From Verrucomicrobiota bacterium (GTDB lineage: Bacteria; Verrucomicrobiota; Kiritimatiellia; CAIVKH01), in NCBI GenBank assembly GCA_024233345.1, contig JACKPT010000005.1:1-64000 (forward strand): DNA of 64,000 nt. The letters run 5' to 3'. The position numbers and the translations under genes were made by a program. The notes below the pieces were generated by a model. The model worked only from the letters and a program-made list of their open reading frames with translations. It had not been told where the DNA came from and ran no database searches. Positions 1 to 8,760 of the stretch are shown one piece after another (within the stretch, counting starts at the first letter, position 1; each line of letters starts with the position of its first letter).

Positions 1-3000
1 CGCGGATCACTTCTTCAGTCCATTCCGGGTGGTGTAGATAGCCCAGCATCTGATTGGGTCCCCGGACTTCGAGCAAGCCTTCCATACCCGGTTCCAGCAA
101 TTCCCGGGTTTCCGGATTCACCACCCGGGCGGCCACCCCGGGCAGCGGCTGACCGACGCTGCCATTTTTGCTCCCGGCCTGATACACGCCGTCCACATTG
201 ACCCCGGGCAGGCTGAGCGCGACCACCGGCGACATTTCGGTGCAGCCGTAGCCTTCGCTGGGCCGGATGCCAAACTCCGCTTCGTAGGCGTCGGCCAACG
301 GGAGGGGCAACTTCTCCGCTCCGGCCACAATGTATTCCAGCGAGGCAAAATCCGCAGGTTCCCCCCGGCGGCGGTAATGCATCAGGAAACTCGGGGTGGA
401 AAAGATCGCCGTACAGTTTCGCTCCCGCAGCACCTGGAGTACCTGATCGGCATCGCGGGGCGAGGTATGGTAATGGACAGATAATCCTTCGATCACTGGA
501 AGAAAAATTCCCGCGGTGAGTCCGAAGGAATGGAACAGGGGGAGGGTGGCGCACAGATGCATGCCCGGGTGGGGCCGGAAGACCTGGGCGACCGATTCCA
601 CGTTGGAGATCAGGTTGTGGTGGGACAGCACCACCCCCTTGGGATCGCCGGTGGTTCCGGAGGAAAACAGGATGGTGGCGGGGGTGTCGCCCCCGTCCGG
701 CAGCGCCGGGGCCAGGCATCCGGTCGGCAACAGCTTCGCTGCGAGCAGGGCACGAATCCGGTCCAGCCCACTGACACTCTCCATCACCTTTTCCAGGTAA
801 ATGACATTGGCCGGAAGGGGTAGATCCGGAAAGCGGGCGAGGAACTTCTTGGAGGTGATCACGGTGGTGATGTCGGCCTGCTCCATGGCGGACTCGAGTG
901 CCTGGGTGGAACTGGTGAAGTTCAGGTTGACCGATACCTTGCCGAGAAGGGGCAGGGCGAGATTGGCCAATGCGCCGCCCACCGAGGTGGGGAGCAGCAA
1001 GCCGATGTGTGTTTCCCCCACGGTTTCGAGTTTGAGTTTGCGGGCCAGAATCAGCGCCCCAATGAGAGCCCGGGCCACCGTGAGTTCCTTTCCGGTGGTA
1101 TCGGTCATCTGAAGTTTTGCCCCGTGCTTGCGGGCATTGCGGATAAAGGCCCGGGCCACCGAACGATGGGGGCCATTCAGGCTTTCATAGTAGCGGGTGG
1201 AGAGTTCCATCACCGCCTGGCGGGCTTGCCAGGCCTTGGTTGTCGCGGGCATCGGTTGGCCGAAAACCAGGGTTACCGGATAACGCCATCGAATCGGGGG
1301 CTTGGAACGTCCGTGATGATAGTGGCTGAAACGACTACCCCAGGTGCCGCCGATGTAGATCGGGATAACCGGGAAGTCGGTGCCCTTGAGAATTTTTTCC
1401 ATGCCGGGCTTGAAGTCGGTCATCTGGCCGGTACGGGTAAGCGCACCCTCGGCAAAAATACACACCAGGTAACCCGCCTCCATTTCCGTCCGGGCGCGTT
1501 GGAAGGTTTCGATCAGGGTGCGGGGGGGATCGGTCCGTGAGATGGGTATGACCCCCATCAACCGAAACAGGGGGCGTAGGGTGTGGCCCTCATAGATCGA
1601 TCGCTCCATGAGGAATCGAATGCGCCGTTGCTGGACGCTGAGGATATGCAACGCATCCAGATAGGATACATGGTTGGATACCAGGAGCGCCCCCCCCTCA
1701 TCGGGCAGGTTGTCCAGGTCGATGGTGCGAATTCGATAGACCGATCGGGTCAGGACCATGATCAGGAACCGGGTCAGAAAATCCGGAAGCAGGATCAAGG
1801 TGGCCACGGTCAACCCAAGGGTGATCAGACCGAGCAGCAGAAAGGTCTGGGCCGGGGTCCACTGGGGAACAAAGCTCAGACCAAAGATCAGAAACGCCGC
1901 GCCGAGAATGCCGATCCAGCTCAGGAAGGAACTGGCGGCCAGGACTTCACCCACCCGGTTCCTGGGGGCCCGGAATTGGATAAAGGCTTCAATCGGGATC
2001 AGGTAGATGCCTGCCCCCACACCCACCGTCAGCATCCAGACCCGGGTCCAGCGGGGATCATGGGGCAGGCCCCACAATGCCAGCAGGGAGGCCGCGATCA
2101 GAATGGCACCAATCGGAATGGCCCCGAATTCAATGTTGCGCCCGGACAACCGCCCGGCCAGCCATGAACCCAGGCCGATCCCCAGGGCCGCGTAGATGAA
2201 TAGATACCCGCCTGCAGTCTCGGATAACTCCAGATGCTCAATGGCAAACGGAATCATGTTCATCTGGATGAAGGCCCCGAGCAGGGAAAAGTAGGCGGCG
2301 GCAATGGTCGCCAACACCAGAAAACGGTCGTCCCGGATCGACCGGAAGGTGCGCCAGACATCGCGGATGAAAAACAGGCTGATGCGGGATGCGTTCCCCT
2401 GGGCCGGGGTGGGCTCGATCCGGCTGCTGGCAAAGGTGCCGGCAATGGCGATCACCACGCAGGCCAGGCCCGCGATCGCAAACAGATCACCCCGATTGTC
2501 CGCCGCAATGGGGCCAACGATCCAGTCGGTCAATCCCGGCCCCAAAATCGTCCCCGCAATAATCGCGAGATAGGTCATCAGAACCAGATAGCTGTTCGCT
2601 TTGGACAATTGATGCGGTTTGACCAGCTCGGGAATCAACCCGTATTTGGAGGGTCCGAAAAAAGCGCTCTGGGCGGACATCAGGAACAGCACGGCAAAGG
2701 CGCCGATGGTGCTGCCGGAGAGAAACACCCCACAGGCAATGACCATGATCACGATTTCCGCGATCCGGGTGATCAGGGTGATCCGCTGCTTGCTGTGGCG
2801 GTCGGCCAGAATTCCCCCCGCCGGGGTCAGCAGAAGAAAAGGCAGGGCAAACAGGATGCCCCCGATCGCGGTGAGACGGTCGGCATGGGCTTCGCCCAGA
2901 TTCCGAATGAGAAAAAAGGTGACCAGCAACTTGAAGATGTTGTCATTCATCGCCCCCATGAACTGGGTGGTGTTGAGCCATGAAAACGAAGGATTCAGTT

Positions 3001-3016
3001 TTTCCCGCTGTTCCAT
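1..3016 (-). CDS. MFS transporter / acyltransferase / acyl-AMP ligase fusion (Aas-like), 3' end outside window
   Basis: The reading frame stays open from the ATG at 3016 to the left edge, giving about 1005 residues of an incomplete protein. Residues 1 to about 420 form an MFS-type membrane domain (LplT-like, starting MEQREKLNPSFSWLNTTQFM). A PlsC-type acyltransferase follows, with NHVSYLD near residue 445 and the downstream FAEGALTRTG block. The third part is an AMP-binding ligase with the P-loop SSGTTGDPKG near residue 784 and YGCTEMSP further on. In the family this combination recycles lysophospholipids: flipping, acyl activation and reacylation at the inner membrane. About 150 residues of the ligase C-terminus are missing because the window ends. 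Domain assignment is confident; the exact lipid substrate is inferred. Confidence 0.9.
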   Translation of the reverse strand, partial: MEQREKLNPSFSWLNTTQFMGAMNDNIFKLLVTFFLIRNLGEAHADRLTAIGGILFALPFLLLTPAGGILADRHSKQRITLITRIAEIVIMVIACGVFLSGSTIGAFAVLFLMSAQSAFFGPSKYGLIPELVKPHQLSKANSYLVLMTYLAIIAGTILGPGLTDWIVGPIAADNRGDLFAIAGLACVVIAIAGTFASSRIEPTPAQGNASRISLFFIRDVWRTFRSIRDDRFLVLATIAAAYFSLLGAFIQMNMIPFAIEHLELSETAGGYLFIYAALGIGLGSWLAGRLSGRNIEFGAIPIGAILIAASLLALWGLPHDPRWTRVWMLTVGVGAGIYLIPIEAFIQFRAPRNRVGEVLAASSFLSWIGILGAAFLIFGLSFVPQWTPAQTFLLLGLITLGLTVATLILLPDFLTRFLIMVLTRSVYRIRTIDLDNLPDEGGALLVSNHVSYLDALHILSVQQRRIRFLMERSIYEGHTLRPLFRLMGVIPISRTDPPRTLIETFQRARTEMEAGYLVCIFAEGALTRTGQMTDFKPGMEKILKGTDFPVIPIYIGGTWGSRFSHYHHGRSKPPIRWRYPVTLVFGQPMPATTKAWQARQAVMELSTRYYESLNGPHRSVARAFIRNARKHGAKLQMTDTTGKELTVARALIGALILARKLKLETVGETHIGLLLPTSVGGALANLALPLLGKVSVNLNFTSSTQALESAMEQADITTVITSKKFLARFPDLPLPANVIYLEKVMESVSGLDRIRALLAAKLLPTGCLAPALPDGGDTPATILFSSGTTGDPKGVVLSHHNLISNVESVAQVFRPHPGMHLCATLPLFHSFGLTAGIFLPVIEGLSVHYHTSPRDADQVLQVLRERNCTAIFSTPSFLMHYRRRGEPADFASLEYIVAGAEKLPLPLADAYEAEFGIRPSEGYGCTEMSPVVALSLPGVNVDGVYQAGSKNGSVGQPLPGVAARVVNPETRELLEPGMEGLLEVRGPNQMLGYLHHPEWTEEVIR

Positions 3017-3102
3017 CTTGATTCTCCTCTGGGCTGCATCCTAGCCATCCCCGGGGCCGATGACGACAAAAAGAGGATGCGCTCCGCCGGTAACCAGGAT
3101 GC

Positions 3103-3405
3103 TTATTCCCCGGCAGGATGGAGCCGGGCAGCCACCTGCTCGGAGCCGATGTCGGAAATTTCCAGAAGCTTGGACCGGCTGGTCATTCCGCCGGTCAACC
3201 GAACCCGGGACGGGGCGCAGCCCAACTGCCCGGCCACAAAGCGGACCAGTTCGGTATTGGCTTTGCCGTCGACCGGGGGCGCTTTCAGGCGAATTCTCAG
3301 TTCGTCGCCATAGACGCCCTCCACCCGGGAGGCTTTGGCTCGCGGGCTGACCCGCACCCGAAGGAGGGTTCCCTGCTCAGTTGATTTGACCCAGCTCTCT
3401 GACAT
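3103..3405 (-). CDS. DUF167 / YggU family protein
   Basis: This 100-residue protein begins MSESWVKSTEQG and carries the DUF167 core: RVSPRAKASRVEG, then LRIRLKAPPVDGKAN and a C-terminal RLTGGMTSRSKLLEI. The length is normal for the family, whose molecular role is unknown. The frame stays open upstream to 3585, but the region beyond 3405 codes for the peptidase on the other strand, so the ATG at 3405 is preferred. It is divergent from that peptidase with only about 21 bases between the two start codons, which leaves little room for separate promoters. The downstream neighbour on the same strand is the Aas-like fusion gene. Confidence 0.85.
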   Translation of the reverse strand: MSESWVKSTEQGTLLRVRVSPRAKASRVEGVYGDELRIRLKAPPVDGKANTELVRFVAGQLGCAPSRVRLTGGMTSRSKLLEISDIGSEQVAARLHPAGE

Positions 3406-3426
3406 GCCTATCCTGCCTGACCAACC

Positions 3427-4080
3427 ATGGATAGCTTGCCCTTTTTCTTCAACCATCTGTTTACCGAACCCTACTTTTTTTTGCCGTGGGTCCTGATCAT
3501 CACCTTTTCGATCTGTGTCCATGAATATGCCCATGCGATCACCGCGCTGTTGCGGGGGGACGACACGGCTGCCCGCCAGGGTCATCTGACCCTCAACCCG
3601 CTGGTACAGATGGGGCCGGTCTCCCTGATGCTATTGCTGATTGCGGGAATCGCCTGGGGGGCGGTGCCAGTCGATGTGTCGCGCTTTCGGCGCCGCAGTG
3701 ATGCCTCCCTGGTCGCCCTGGCCGGTCCATTGGCCAACCTCCTGCTGGCGATTGTCTTTGCCCTGGGGGTACTGATCACCCGATGGATCACCGGCGGGCT
3801 TGAAGGCAACGTGGTCTACTTTCTGTTTCTCGCCATCCGTGCCAACACGGTGTTGTTTCTATTCAATATGCTGCCCATCCCCATCCTCGATGGCTGGAAG
3901 GTCTATGCGCAGTGGTTCCCCCCGATGCGGAATTTGTCCCCGGTATGGAGCTCACAGATTTCCCTGATGCTGTTCATGCTGCTCTGGGTCACCCCGGCGG
4001 TGGGCGTCATCTGGAATTGGGGAGACCACCTCGCCGCCATCATCCTTTCCGGGTGGCTCCTCCTGGGAGGGGTGGGGTGA
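3427..4080 (+). CDS. Site-2 protease-like M50 family membrane peptidase
   Basis: A 217-residue polytopic membrane protein. The zinc-binding HEYAH motif lies at residues 32-36 inside the first membrane segment, and the second metal-ligand motif PIPILDGWK has its Asp near residue 155, as in the short YwhC/Rip-like M50 peptidases without a PDZ domain. The reaction is intramembrane proteolysis; the substrate cannot be read from sequence. Its last four bases overlap the GTG start of the penicillin-binding protein gene, so the two are very likely co-transcribed, which places this protease in a cell-envelope operon. Confidence 0.9.
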   Translation: MDSLPFFFNHLFTEPYFFLPWVLIITFSICVHEYAHAITALLRGDDTAARQGHLTLNPLVQMGPVSLMLLLIAGIAWGAVPVDVSRFRRRSDASLVALAGPLANLLLAIVFALGVLITRWITGGLEGNVVYFLFLAIRANTVLFLFNMLPIPILDGWKVYAQWFPPMRNLSPVWSSQISLMLFMLLWVTPAVGVIWNWGDHLAAIILSGWLLLGGVG

Positions 4081-5675
4081 ACTGGCCCGAACTCAACCCG
4101 GAGCAGATCCCGGCAATCCTGCGCGTTTTGCATGGGGTCTTCCTTGGCTTGCTGGCCTGGATCCTCTTTCGCAGTTGGCGGGTGGGGCGAAAGACCAAAC
4201 AACCGGGCAAAAAGACAGGACACGCCGCGTATTCCCTGACGTTGATGGTGATCCTGGGTCTGCTGGCTGCGGTCTTCGTGTATCAAGCCACCTGGCAACT
4301 CACCGGCTTTGCCCGCCCACAATTTGTGTCGTTCATGCAGACCTTCAACCGGCGCCCCTACAACCCTGCGGAGAATCTTCACCTCGGCGCCATCCTCGAT
4401 CGCAACGGCTTGCCCCTGGCCTATACCGCTCCTGCGGCGGACAACCGCAGGGTGTATCCGCTCGGTCCTGCCGCCGCGCAGGTGGTCGGTTATGCCCATC
4501 CCCGTTTCGGTCGGGCGGGAATCGAGTCGACGGAACAGGCGGTGCTCAACGGCAGCGCCATGTCCACCGGAGATGCCCGAAAGCAATTCGGACGCAATGT
4601 TCTGGATCGGTCGGCCATTCATGGCGGTGATGTGCGGACAACCCTGGATGCCCGGTTGCAGCAGGCTGCGTTTGATGCGCTCAAGGGCCGCAGGGGTTCG
4701 GTGGTCATGCTGGACCCTTCCACCGGCCAGGTGCTGGCGCTGGTCAGTTCTCCCTCGTTTGACCCCAACGATCTTTCCCCCGCCACATTCAATGAAAGAC
4801 TTCAACACGATTCGCCGCTGCTCAACCGGGCCCTCATGGGGCTGTACCCTCCAGGATCCATTGTCAAACCGCTGATGGCCGCCCTTGCGCTCGACCAGAA
4901 GCAGTCGCCGGTCTTCGATTGCCCCGGAGAAGGTATCACTGCGGGCAGTGGGAACCAGCCGATCCGTGATTCCCAGTACTATGCTTACAAAAGACAGGGC
5001 AGGGTGTGGCCGGGCCATGGTCGCATCGGGCTGCGGGAGGCGGTGGTCAAGTCGTCGAATGTCTACTTTGCCCAACTGGGTATGCTGTTGGGGCCGGATG
5101 TGTTGAACCAGGCCGCACTGGAATGGCGAATCGGCCAGCGATGGATCCTCAGAAAAAGTTCGGTCGGCGCCCCCCTCCAGACCGTGGCCGGAAATTTTCC
5201 CGCGTTGAAATCCGGGCAACTGGCAAAAATTGCCCAGGTCTCTTTCGGCCAGGGCGAGCTGCTGGTGACCCCATTCCACATGGCCATGGCCATGAGCGCC
5301 CTGGCCGGCAAGGGGGTTTGTTGGGAACCCTCCCTGCTGATGGATGAACCGGCCCGACCCCTCAATCCCTGGTTCGGTGCGGACTCCGCGAACGCGGTGA
5401 TCGGTATGATGCGCGATGTTGTGCGCAGCGGCACCGCGACCGCCGCCGATGTGCCGGGCTTGTCGGTGGCGGGGAAAACCGGCACGGCCCAGAATCCTTC
5501 CGGCAAGGATCACAGTTGGTTTGTCTGCATGGCCCCCGCCGAACAGGCCCGCATCGTTCTGGTGGTGCTGGTTGAAGAGGGTGGCTATGGCTCACAAGCT
5601 GCCTTACCGGTCGCGGTCAGCCTGCTGAAGCTGGCAAAGAACCTGGGGTATTTTCGACCGGCGGGGGGCGGTTGA
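4077..5675 (+). CDS. Class B penicillin-binding protein (transpeptidase)
   Basis: The protein has 532 residues when started at GTG 4077, which overlaps the previous stop as GTGA; an upstream open stretch in the same frame lies inside the peptidase gene and is rejected. Two membrane segments come first (near residues 12-27 and 50-66), then a PBP dimerisation-like region and a transpeptidase domain. The three catalytic motifs are intact: SIVK with Ser about 261, SSN at about 326-328, and KTGT with Lys about 467. It cross-links peptidoglycan in the periplasm. The following gene is its FtsW/RodA partner, so the pair forms a glycan polymerase-transpeptidase unit for elongation or division; which of the two is not clear. 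Two N-terminal membrane segments rather than one are slightly unusual. Confidence 0.92.
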   Translation: MNWPELNPEQIPAILRVLHGVFLGLLAWILFRSWRVGRKTKQPGKKTGHAAYSLTLMVILGLLAAVFVYQATWQLTGFARPQFVSFMQTFNRRPYNPAENLHLGAILDRNGLPLAYTAPAADNRRVYPLGPAAAQVVGYAHPRFGRAGIESTEQAVLNGSAMSTGDARKQFGRNVLDRSAIHGGDVRTTLDARLQQAAFDALKGRRGSVVMLDPSTGQVLALVSSPSFDPNDLSPATFNERLQHDSPLLNRALMGLYPPGSIVKPLMAALALDQKQSPVFDCPGEGITAGSGNQPIRDSQYYAYKRQGRVWPGHGRIGLREAVVKSSNVYFAQLGMLLGPDVLNQAALEWRIGQRWILRKSSVGAPLQTVAGNFPALKSGQLAKIAQVSFGQGELLVTPFHMAMAMSALAGKGVCWEPSLLMDEPARPLNPWFGADSANAVIGMMRDVVRSGTATAADVPGLSVAGKTGTAQNPSGKDHSWFVCMAPAEQARIVLVVLVEEGGYGSQAALPVAVSLLKLAKNLGYFRPAGGG

Positions 5676-5677
5676 TC

Positions 5678-7012
5678 ATGGCCGGAAAACCATCCACCTG
5701 GTCGCTCCGTTCCGGCGAGCGCCGACTCCTGATCGGGAGCTTTCTGGTGATTCTTGCCGGCTACGCGATGCCGCTGCTGGTTCGCTACAGCAATGCCCCA
5801 ACCCTGTCCTGGACCGATGCGCTTCCCCTTGCCGGATTTGCCATCATGCTCCTGCTGGGGCACGGGTTGCTGGTGGCCGGACGATTTCACGGCGATCAGG
5901 TACTCTATCCCGTGGCCATGTTGCTGGCCGGGTTGGGCTGGCTCGCCCAGATACGGTTGGGCACCATTGACCTGAATGCATTGTCTCTCAGTGCCGCCTA
6001 TCTCCCGGTTTCCGGCTGGGGCCTGATGATTGGAACCGCCCTGTTCCTGTCGCGGGGGAGGGCGGCCCGGCTGGAACAGCTGTCCTTGCTATGCCTGTTC
6101 CTGTCCGTGGCGGTTCTTGGCGCCATCCTGGTGTTCGGGCAACGTTTTCGCGGCGCCCTCTACCTTCCCGGCGGCATCAACCCCGCCGAGATTGTCAAGT
6201 TGCTCCTGATCATCTTCCTGTCGGGATTCCTGGTCACCTTCCGCAAGGAACTGGGCCGGACCGTGGTTGGGGTCGTGCCCGCTCCACCGTGGAAAACCCT
6301 GCTTGGGCTCGGTGCCTTGTGGGCGTTGCCGATGGGCCTGCTGGTACTCCAGCGCGACCTCGGTATGATTCTGCTGCTGAACCTCGTTCTGCTGGCCTTG
6401 CTCGTCCTCATCACCGGCCAGGTCGGCTATCTACTCCTTGGCCTGCTCGCTACCGTGACCCTCGGGGTCGCAGTGTTCAGCATCTTCCCCCATGGACAGG
6501 CCCGGTTTGCGGTGTGGCTGGATCCCTTTGCCGATCCGACCGGTAAGGGATGGCAGATTCTTCAGTCCCTCTCCGCGATGTATTCGGGGGGCCTGTGGGG
6601 CAGGGGCCTGGGCGCGGGTTCCCCATCCGCGATTCCCATTGCCGAATCCGATTTTGTCTATGCCGCATGGGCGGAGGAGGCCGGATTTATCGGCTGCGGC
6701 CTTCTCCTGCTTGCGTTTGCCCTCCTGTTCAGCCGCGGCCTTGCCATCGCCGAGCGGGAAAAAGACCCCTTCAGCCGGAACCTGGCCGCCGCGATTGTCC
6801 TGGTCCTGTCTTTTCAGGCCCTGCTCAATCTCGGGGGGGTGACCAAGGCGATTCCGATGACCGGTATTCCCCTGCCATTTATCTCCCATGGCGGTAGCAG
6901 CCTGATCACCACATTTCTGTTGGTGGGAACCCTGCTCGGACTTTCCGATGGCGGCAAACCCGCAAGACCCTCCGGGGGAAATCGACGCCCCCGAAAAACG
7001 CGCAGGCGCTGA
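5678..7012 (+). CDS. FtsW/RodA/SpoVE (SEDS) family peptidoglycan polymerase
   Basis: A 444-residue membrane protein with about ten to twelve hydrophobic segments. SEDS family marks are visible: the FGQRFRGALYLPGGINPAE loop, the QRDLGMILLL segment with the conserved Asp, and the C-terminal GIPLPFISHGGSSL block. It polymerises lipid II glycan chains together with the penicillin-binding protein encoded just upstream. The start is taken as ATG 5678; a TTG at 5672 overlaps the previous stop and is an alternative. A strong hairpin follows the gene at 7090, after which the accessory region begins. RodA versus FtsW cannot be settled from one sequence. Confidence 0.92.
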   Translation: MAGKPSTWSLRSGERRLLIGSFLVILAGYAMPLLVRYSNAPTLSWTDALPLAGFAIMLLLGHGLLVAGRFHGDQVLYPVAMLLAGLGWLAQIRLGTIDLNALSLSAAYLPVSGWGLMIGTALFLSRGRAARLEQLSLLCLFLSVAVLGAILVFGQRFRGALYLPGGINPAEIVKLLLIIFLSGFLVTFRKELGRTVVGVVPAPPWKTLLGLGALWALPMGLLVLQRDLGMILLLNLVLLALLVLITGQVGYLLLGLLATVTLGVAVFSIFPHGQARFAVWLDPFADPTGKGWQILQSLSAMYSGGLWGRGLGAGSPSAIPIAESDFVYAAWAEEAGFIGCGLLLLAFALLFSRGLAIAEREKDPFSRNLAAAIVLVLSFQALLNLGGVTKAIPMTGIPLPFISHGGSSLITTFLLVGTLLGLSDGGKPARPSGGNRRPRKTRRR

Positions 7013-7089
7013 CCCAGACAATCGCGCTCGCAGGGCTTGAATCGGTCCAGATGATCGAGTGGTCAGTTCCGATCCCCATCACCCGCCGC

Positions 7090-7116
7090 AAAAAGTTCCA
7101 AACATTGGAACTTTTT
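7090..7116 (+). terminator. Perfect 12-bp hairpin, likely terminator of the cell-wall operon
   Basis: Twelve bases are exactly complementary to the twelve on the other side of a three-base loop: AAAAAGTTCCAA, ACA, TTGGAACTTTTT. The A-run/T-run ends make it a possible bidirectional terminator after the FtsW/RodA gene. It is also the first of three related TTCCAA-N3-TTGGAA palindromes in this gap. Confidence 0.55.
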
Positions 7117-7176
7117 GATGTAGATTTTCCAGGCATTGGAACTTTCCCAGCCAGGTTTTCCAATCGTTGGAAAAAT
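7095..7176. repeat. Cluster of three TTCCAA-N3-TTGGAA palindromes
   Basis: Three related dyads occur within about 80 bases: one centred near 7103, an imperfect one near 7132 (TTCCAGGCATTGGAA), and TTTTCCAATCGTTGGAAAA at 7158-7176. Spacing between centres is about 30-35 bases, roughly three helical turns. They could be a terminator array, protein-binding sites or a REP-like repeat; nothing here decides between these. Confidence 0.55.
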
Positions 7177-7194
7177 TGGGTTAACAGTTGGCCG

Positions 7195-7909
7195 TTCGGG
7201 CTGAAAGCCCGCCAATCGACAGCCCAGGGGAAGCAGAAGGAATAATGATCCCGGCGTGTAGCGCCGATTTCCATGTCGGCGATTCAACCCACTCGCCGCA
7301 ACAGCCAACGCCCATTCGGAGATGGGCGCTACGTACGACCTGGGAGAAGAGTTCTGAAGTTCTGGGGTTCGGGAGTTCTGTGGTGCAGTTGCTTATCGTC
7401 CATCGCCTATCGTCCATCGCCTATCGTCCATCGCCCATCGCCCCTTCGATATCGTCACCCCATCCCTTCCCAACGGTCCCTCAATCTGAAATCTTCATTC
7501 ACCAATCTCCAATTGCCCCAAGCCCTCTCGATGCTCTCGCCAATCACCGCCCAACCAGGGCCCAAACGGTTCTAGACGTGATTGAGGAATCAATCGCCAC
7601 CCCCAATCTGAAATCTCCAATCACCAATCTCCAATTCCTCAAGGCCCGCCTGAAATCCGGCTTCCTGCGCCTCGCCTCATGCCTTCTTGGCACCTGAGCG
7701 CTACCCCTGCGTCCACGCCATGGCACAATCAAGAAATTGCAACATTTAACTGGCTCTTCACCCCGATTTCCGCCATTCTGTCGCCATGAGAGCGTGCGTG
7801 GGCATGTCCAGGGAAATCAAACCACCCGGAGATCGTCGCAAGACATGGCACAAGGACCATGCTTTACCCGCCCACCGCTATAAGCGACAGTCTTTTCGGG
7901 AATAAACTA
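7195..7909 (+). repeat. Leader repeat copy A (same sequence as 53524-54402, inverted)
   Basis: This stretch matches the reverse complement of 53524-54402 over most of its length. Shared blocks include the start (GGCTGAAAGCCCGCC then TCGACAGCCCAGG), the TGTAGCGCCGATTTCCAT hairpin block, CCTGGGAGAAGAGTTCTG, the ATCTGAAATCTTCATTCACC repeats, TGAAATCCGGCTTCCTGCGC and AACTGGCTCTTCACCCCGAT, ending at CGGGAATAAA. It holds no convincing gene. Similarity to the other copy stops at a GTT core at 7910, where the first accessory gene unit begins. It is interpreted as the leader of a cassette array; the reasoning is in the findings. Short internal repeats of the ATCTGAAATCT unit are visible. Confidence 0.8.
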
Positions 7910-7916
7910 GTTCGGC
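7910..7916 (+). other. attI-like core (GTTCGGC) at the leader/array junction
   Basis: The sequence CGGGAATAAACTA then GTTCGGC corresponds to CGGGAATAAAACT then GTTGGCT at the other leader copy (53517-53523, minus strand). The two leaders agree up to the G of GTT and differ after it, which is what recombination between G and TT would leave. Naming it attI is an inference, because no integrase gene is adjacent. Confidence 0.45.
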
Positions 7917-7948
7917 AGTAAAAAAATGATGAACAAGATGCAATCTTA

Positions 7949-8632
7949 GTGCGACTGACTCCTCGGCGATTCTGGGACCGCGTACATCAACTTTCTTCAT
8001 TGCTTGGTGGAATTGGGCTCATCACTCTTATCTGGTTTCTTTTCCAGGGCATTACCCTTTACCCGCTGCATTGTATTTCGACCAATCGAAGCCCAATTTC
8101 AGATTCTATGCATGGGGCATTCACCACTTGGGAGCGCTGGTGGATGCTGGCCCACTTCGTGACTACCTTTTTCATCATGCTCTACTTTGAACACTTGGCT
8201 GTTCTGAAATGGAAGAAGAATCAAGATGCCGAACATGTGCCTCCAGAAGGATGCGGCGAGGCGCGCGCCTCAGGGCTTGTCGATGACGCTGACAAGTCCA
8301 TGATCATCATGCTGACGTTCAAAACCAAAAGAAATATGCCCTTTTCATACTCGTCGGCACAGCCGTGGCAACTGTTATATGCGGCAGATATTACTCTTGA
8401 GACTTGCTACGATCTAATTCGCATCGTTAGCTGTTCCTTTATCAACCAGCAACCAATGTTCCCCAATATCAACTCGAAACACAGCTTGCTACGTTCGCCC
8501 AACAGACATTTGGCATCATCCGACGTCTTAAAGAGCGAAGCATTGACGCGCCTCAGCAGATTGCCATCTTATCCTGAACACCCTCAAAGGCTATACCGCG
8601 AAAAGTATACGATCAATTCCTCTGCCGCCTGA
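7949..8632 (+). CDS. Putative small membrane protein, C-terminal part probably out of frame
   Basis: A GTG-started frame of 227 codons. The first 90 or so residues look like a real two-helix membrane protein: LLGGIGLITLIWFLFQG is one hydrophobic segment and WWMLAHFVTTFFIMLYF the second, followed by a basic tail (KWKKN). After about residue 93 the frame runs through a hairpin resembling an attC site (from 8228) and then over a decayed gene whose own frame is different, so the last 130 residues are probably not meaningful. No ribosome-binding site is obvious. It would be the first gene after the leader repeat. No family is recognised. Confidence 0.35.
   Translation: MRLTPRRFWDRVHQLSSLLGGIGLITLIWFLFQGITLYPLHCISTNRSPISDSMHGAFTTWERWWMLAHFVTTFFIMLYFEHLAVLKWKKNQDAEHVPPEGCGEARASGLVDDADKSMIIMLTFKTKRNMPFSYSSAQPWQLLYAADITLETCYDLIRIVSCSFINQQPMFPNINSKHSLLRSPNRHLASSDVLKSEALTRLSRLPSYPEHPQRLYREKYTINSSAA
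8228..8323 (+). other. Probable degenerate attC-like site
   Basis: The first 24 bases (GCCGAACATGTGCCTCCAGA and the following AGGA) match the start of the site at 51821-51882 with three differences. A perfect GAGGCGCGCGCCTC palindrome and a second CTTGTC/GACAAG hairpin follow, and CTGACGTTC may be the right arm. The right end is uncertain, and it does not keep the simple single-stem form of the other sites, so it is probably a decayed copy. Confidence 0.4.
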
Positions 8633-8760
8633 TGGGTCGGGCTGGCTGTGGCTCATGTATGGGTGGGACCAACCAGGTGGCAGATACTACTCAGACCATG
8701 ATGAGCCGAACAATGGCAGGAGCTACGCCGTCGCGCTCTTATTGAAGCGTACCAGATAAA
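8324..8760 (+). pseudogene. Decayed gene for a membrane-anchored protein
   Basis: Protein-like sequence is found in two frames broken by stops. One frame begins QNQKKYALFILVG followed by TAVATVICGRYYS (a membrane anchor), reaches two stop codons, and resumes with LETQLATFAQQTFGIIRRL then KERSIDAPQQ. A frameshift then leads to IPLPPDGSGWLWLMYGWDQP and an ending in AVALLLKRTR before a TAA at 8758-8760. The composition is coherent along the length, so this looks like one gene of roughly 140 codons that has accumulated stops and a frameshift. No family is recognised. From 8761 to 8925 nothing further is seen. Confidence 0.5.

Noticed and set aside
7188..7697. Reading frame of 169 codons inside leader copy A
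   Set aside because: The translation is low complexity (repeats of the ATCTGAAATCT and CATCGCC units) and is not preserved in copy B.
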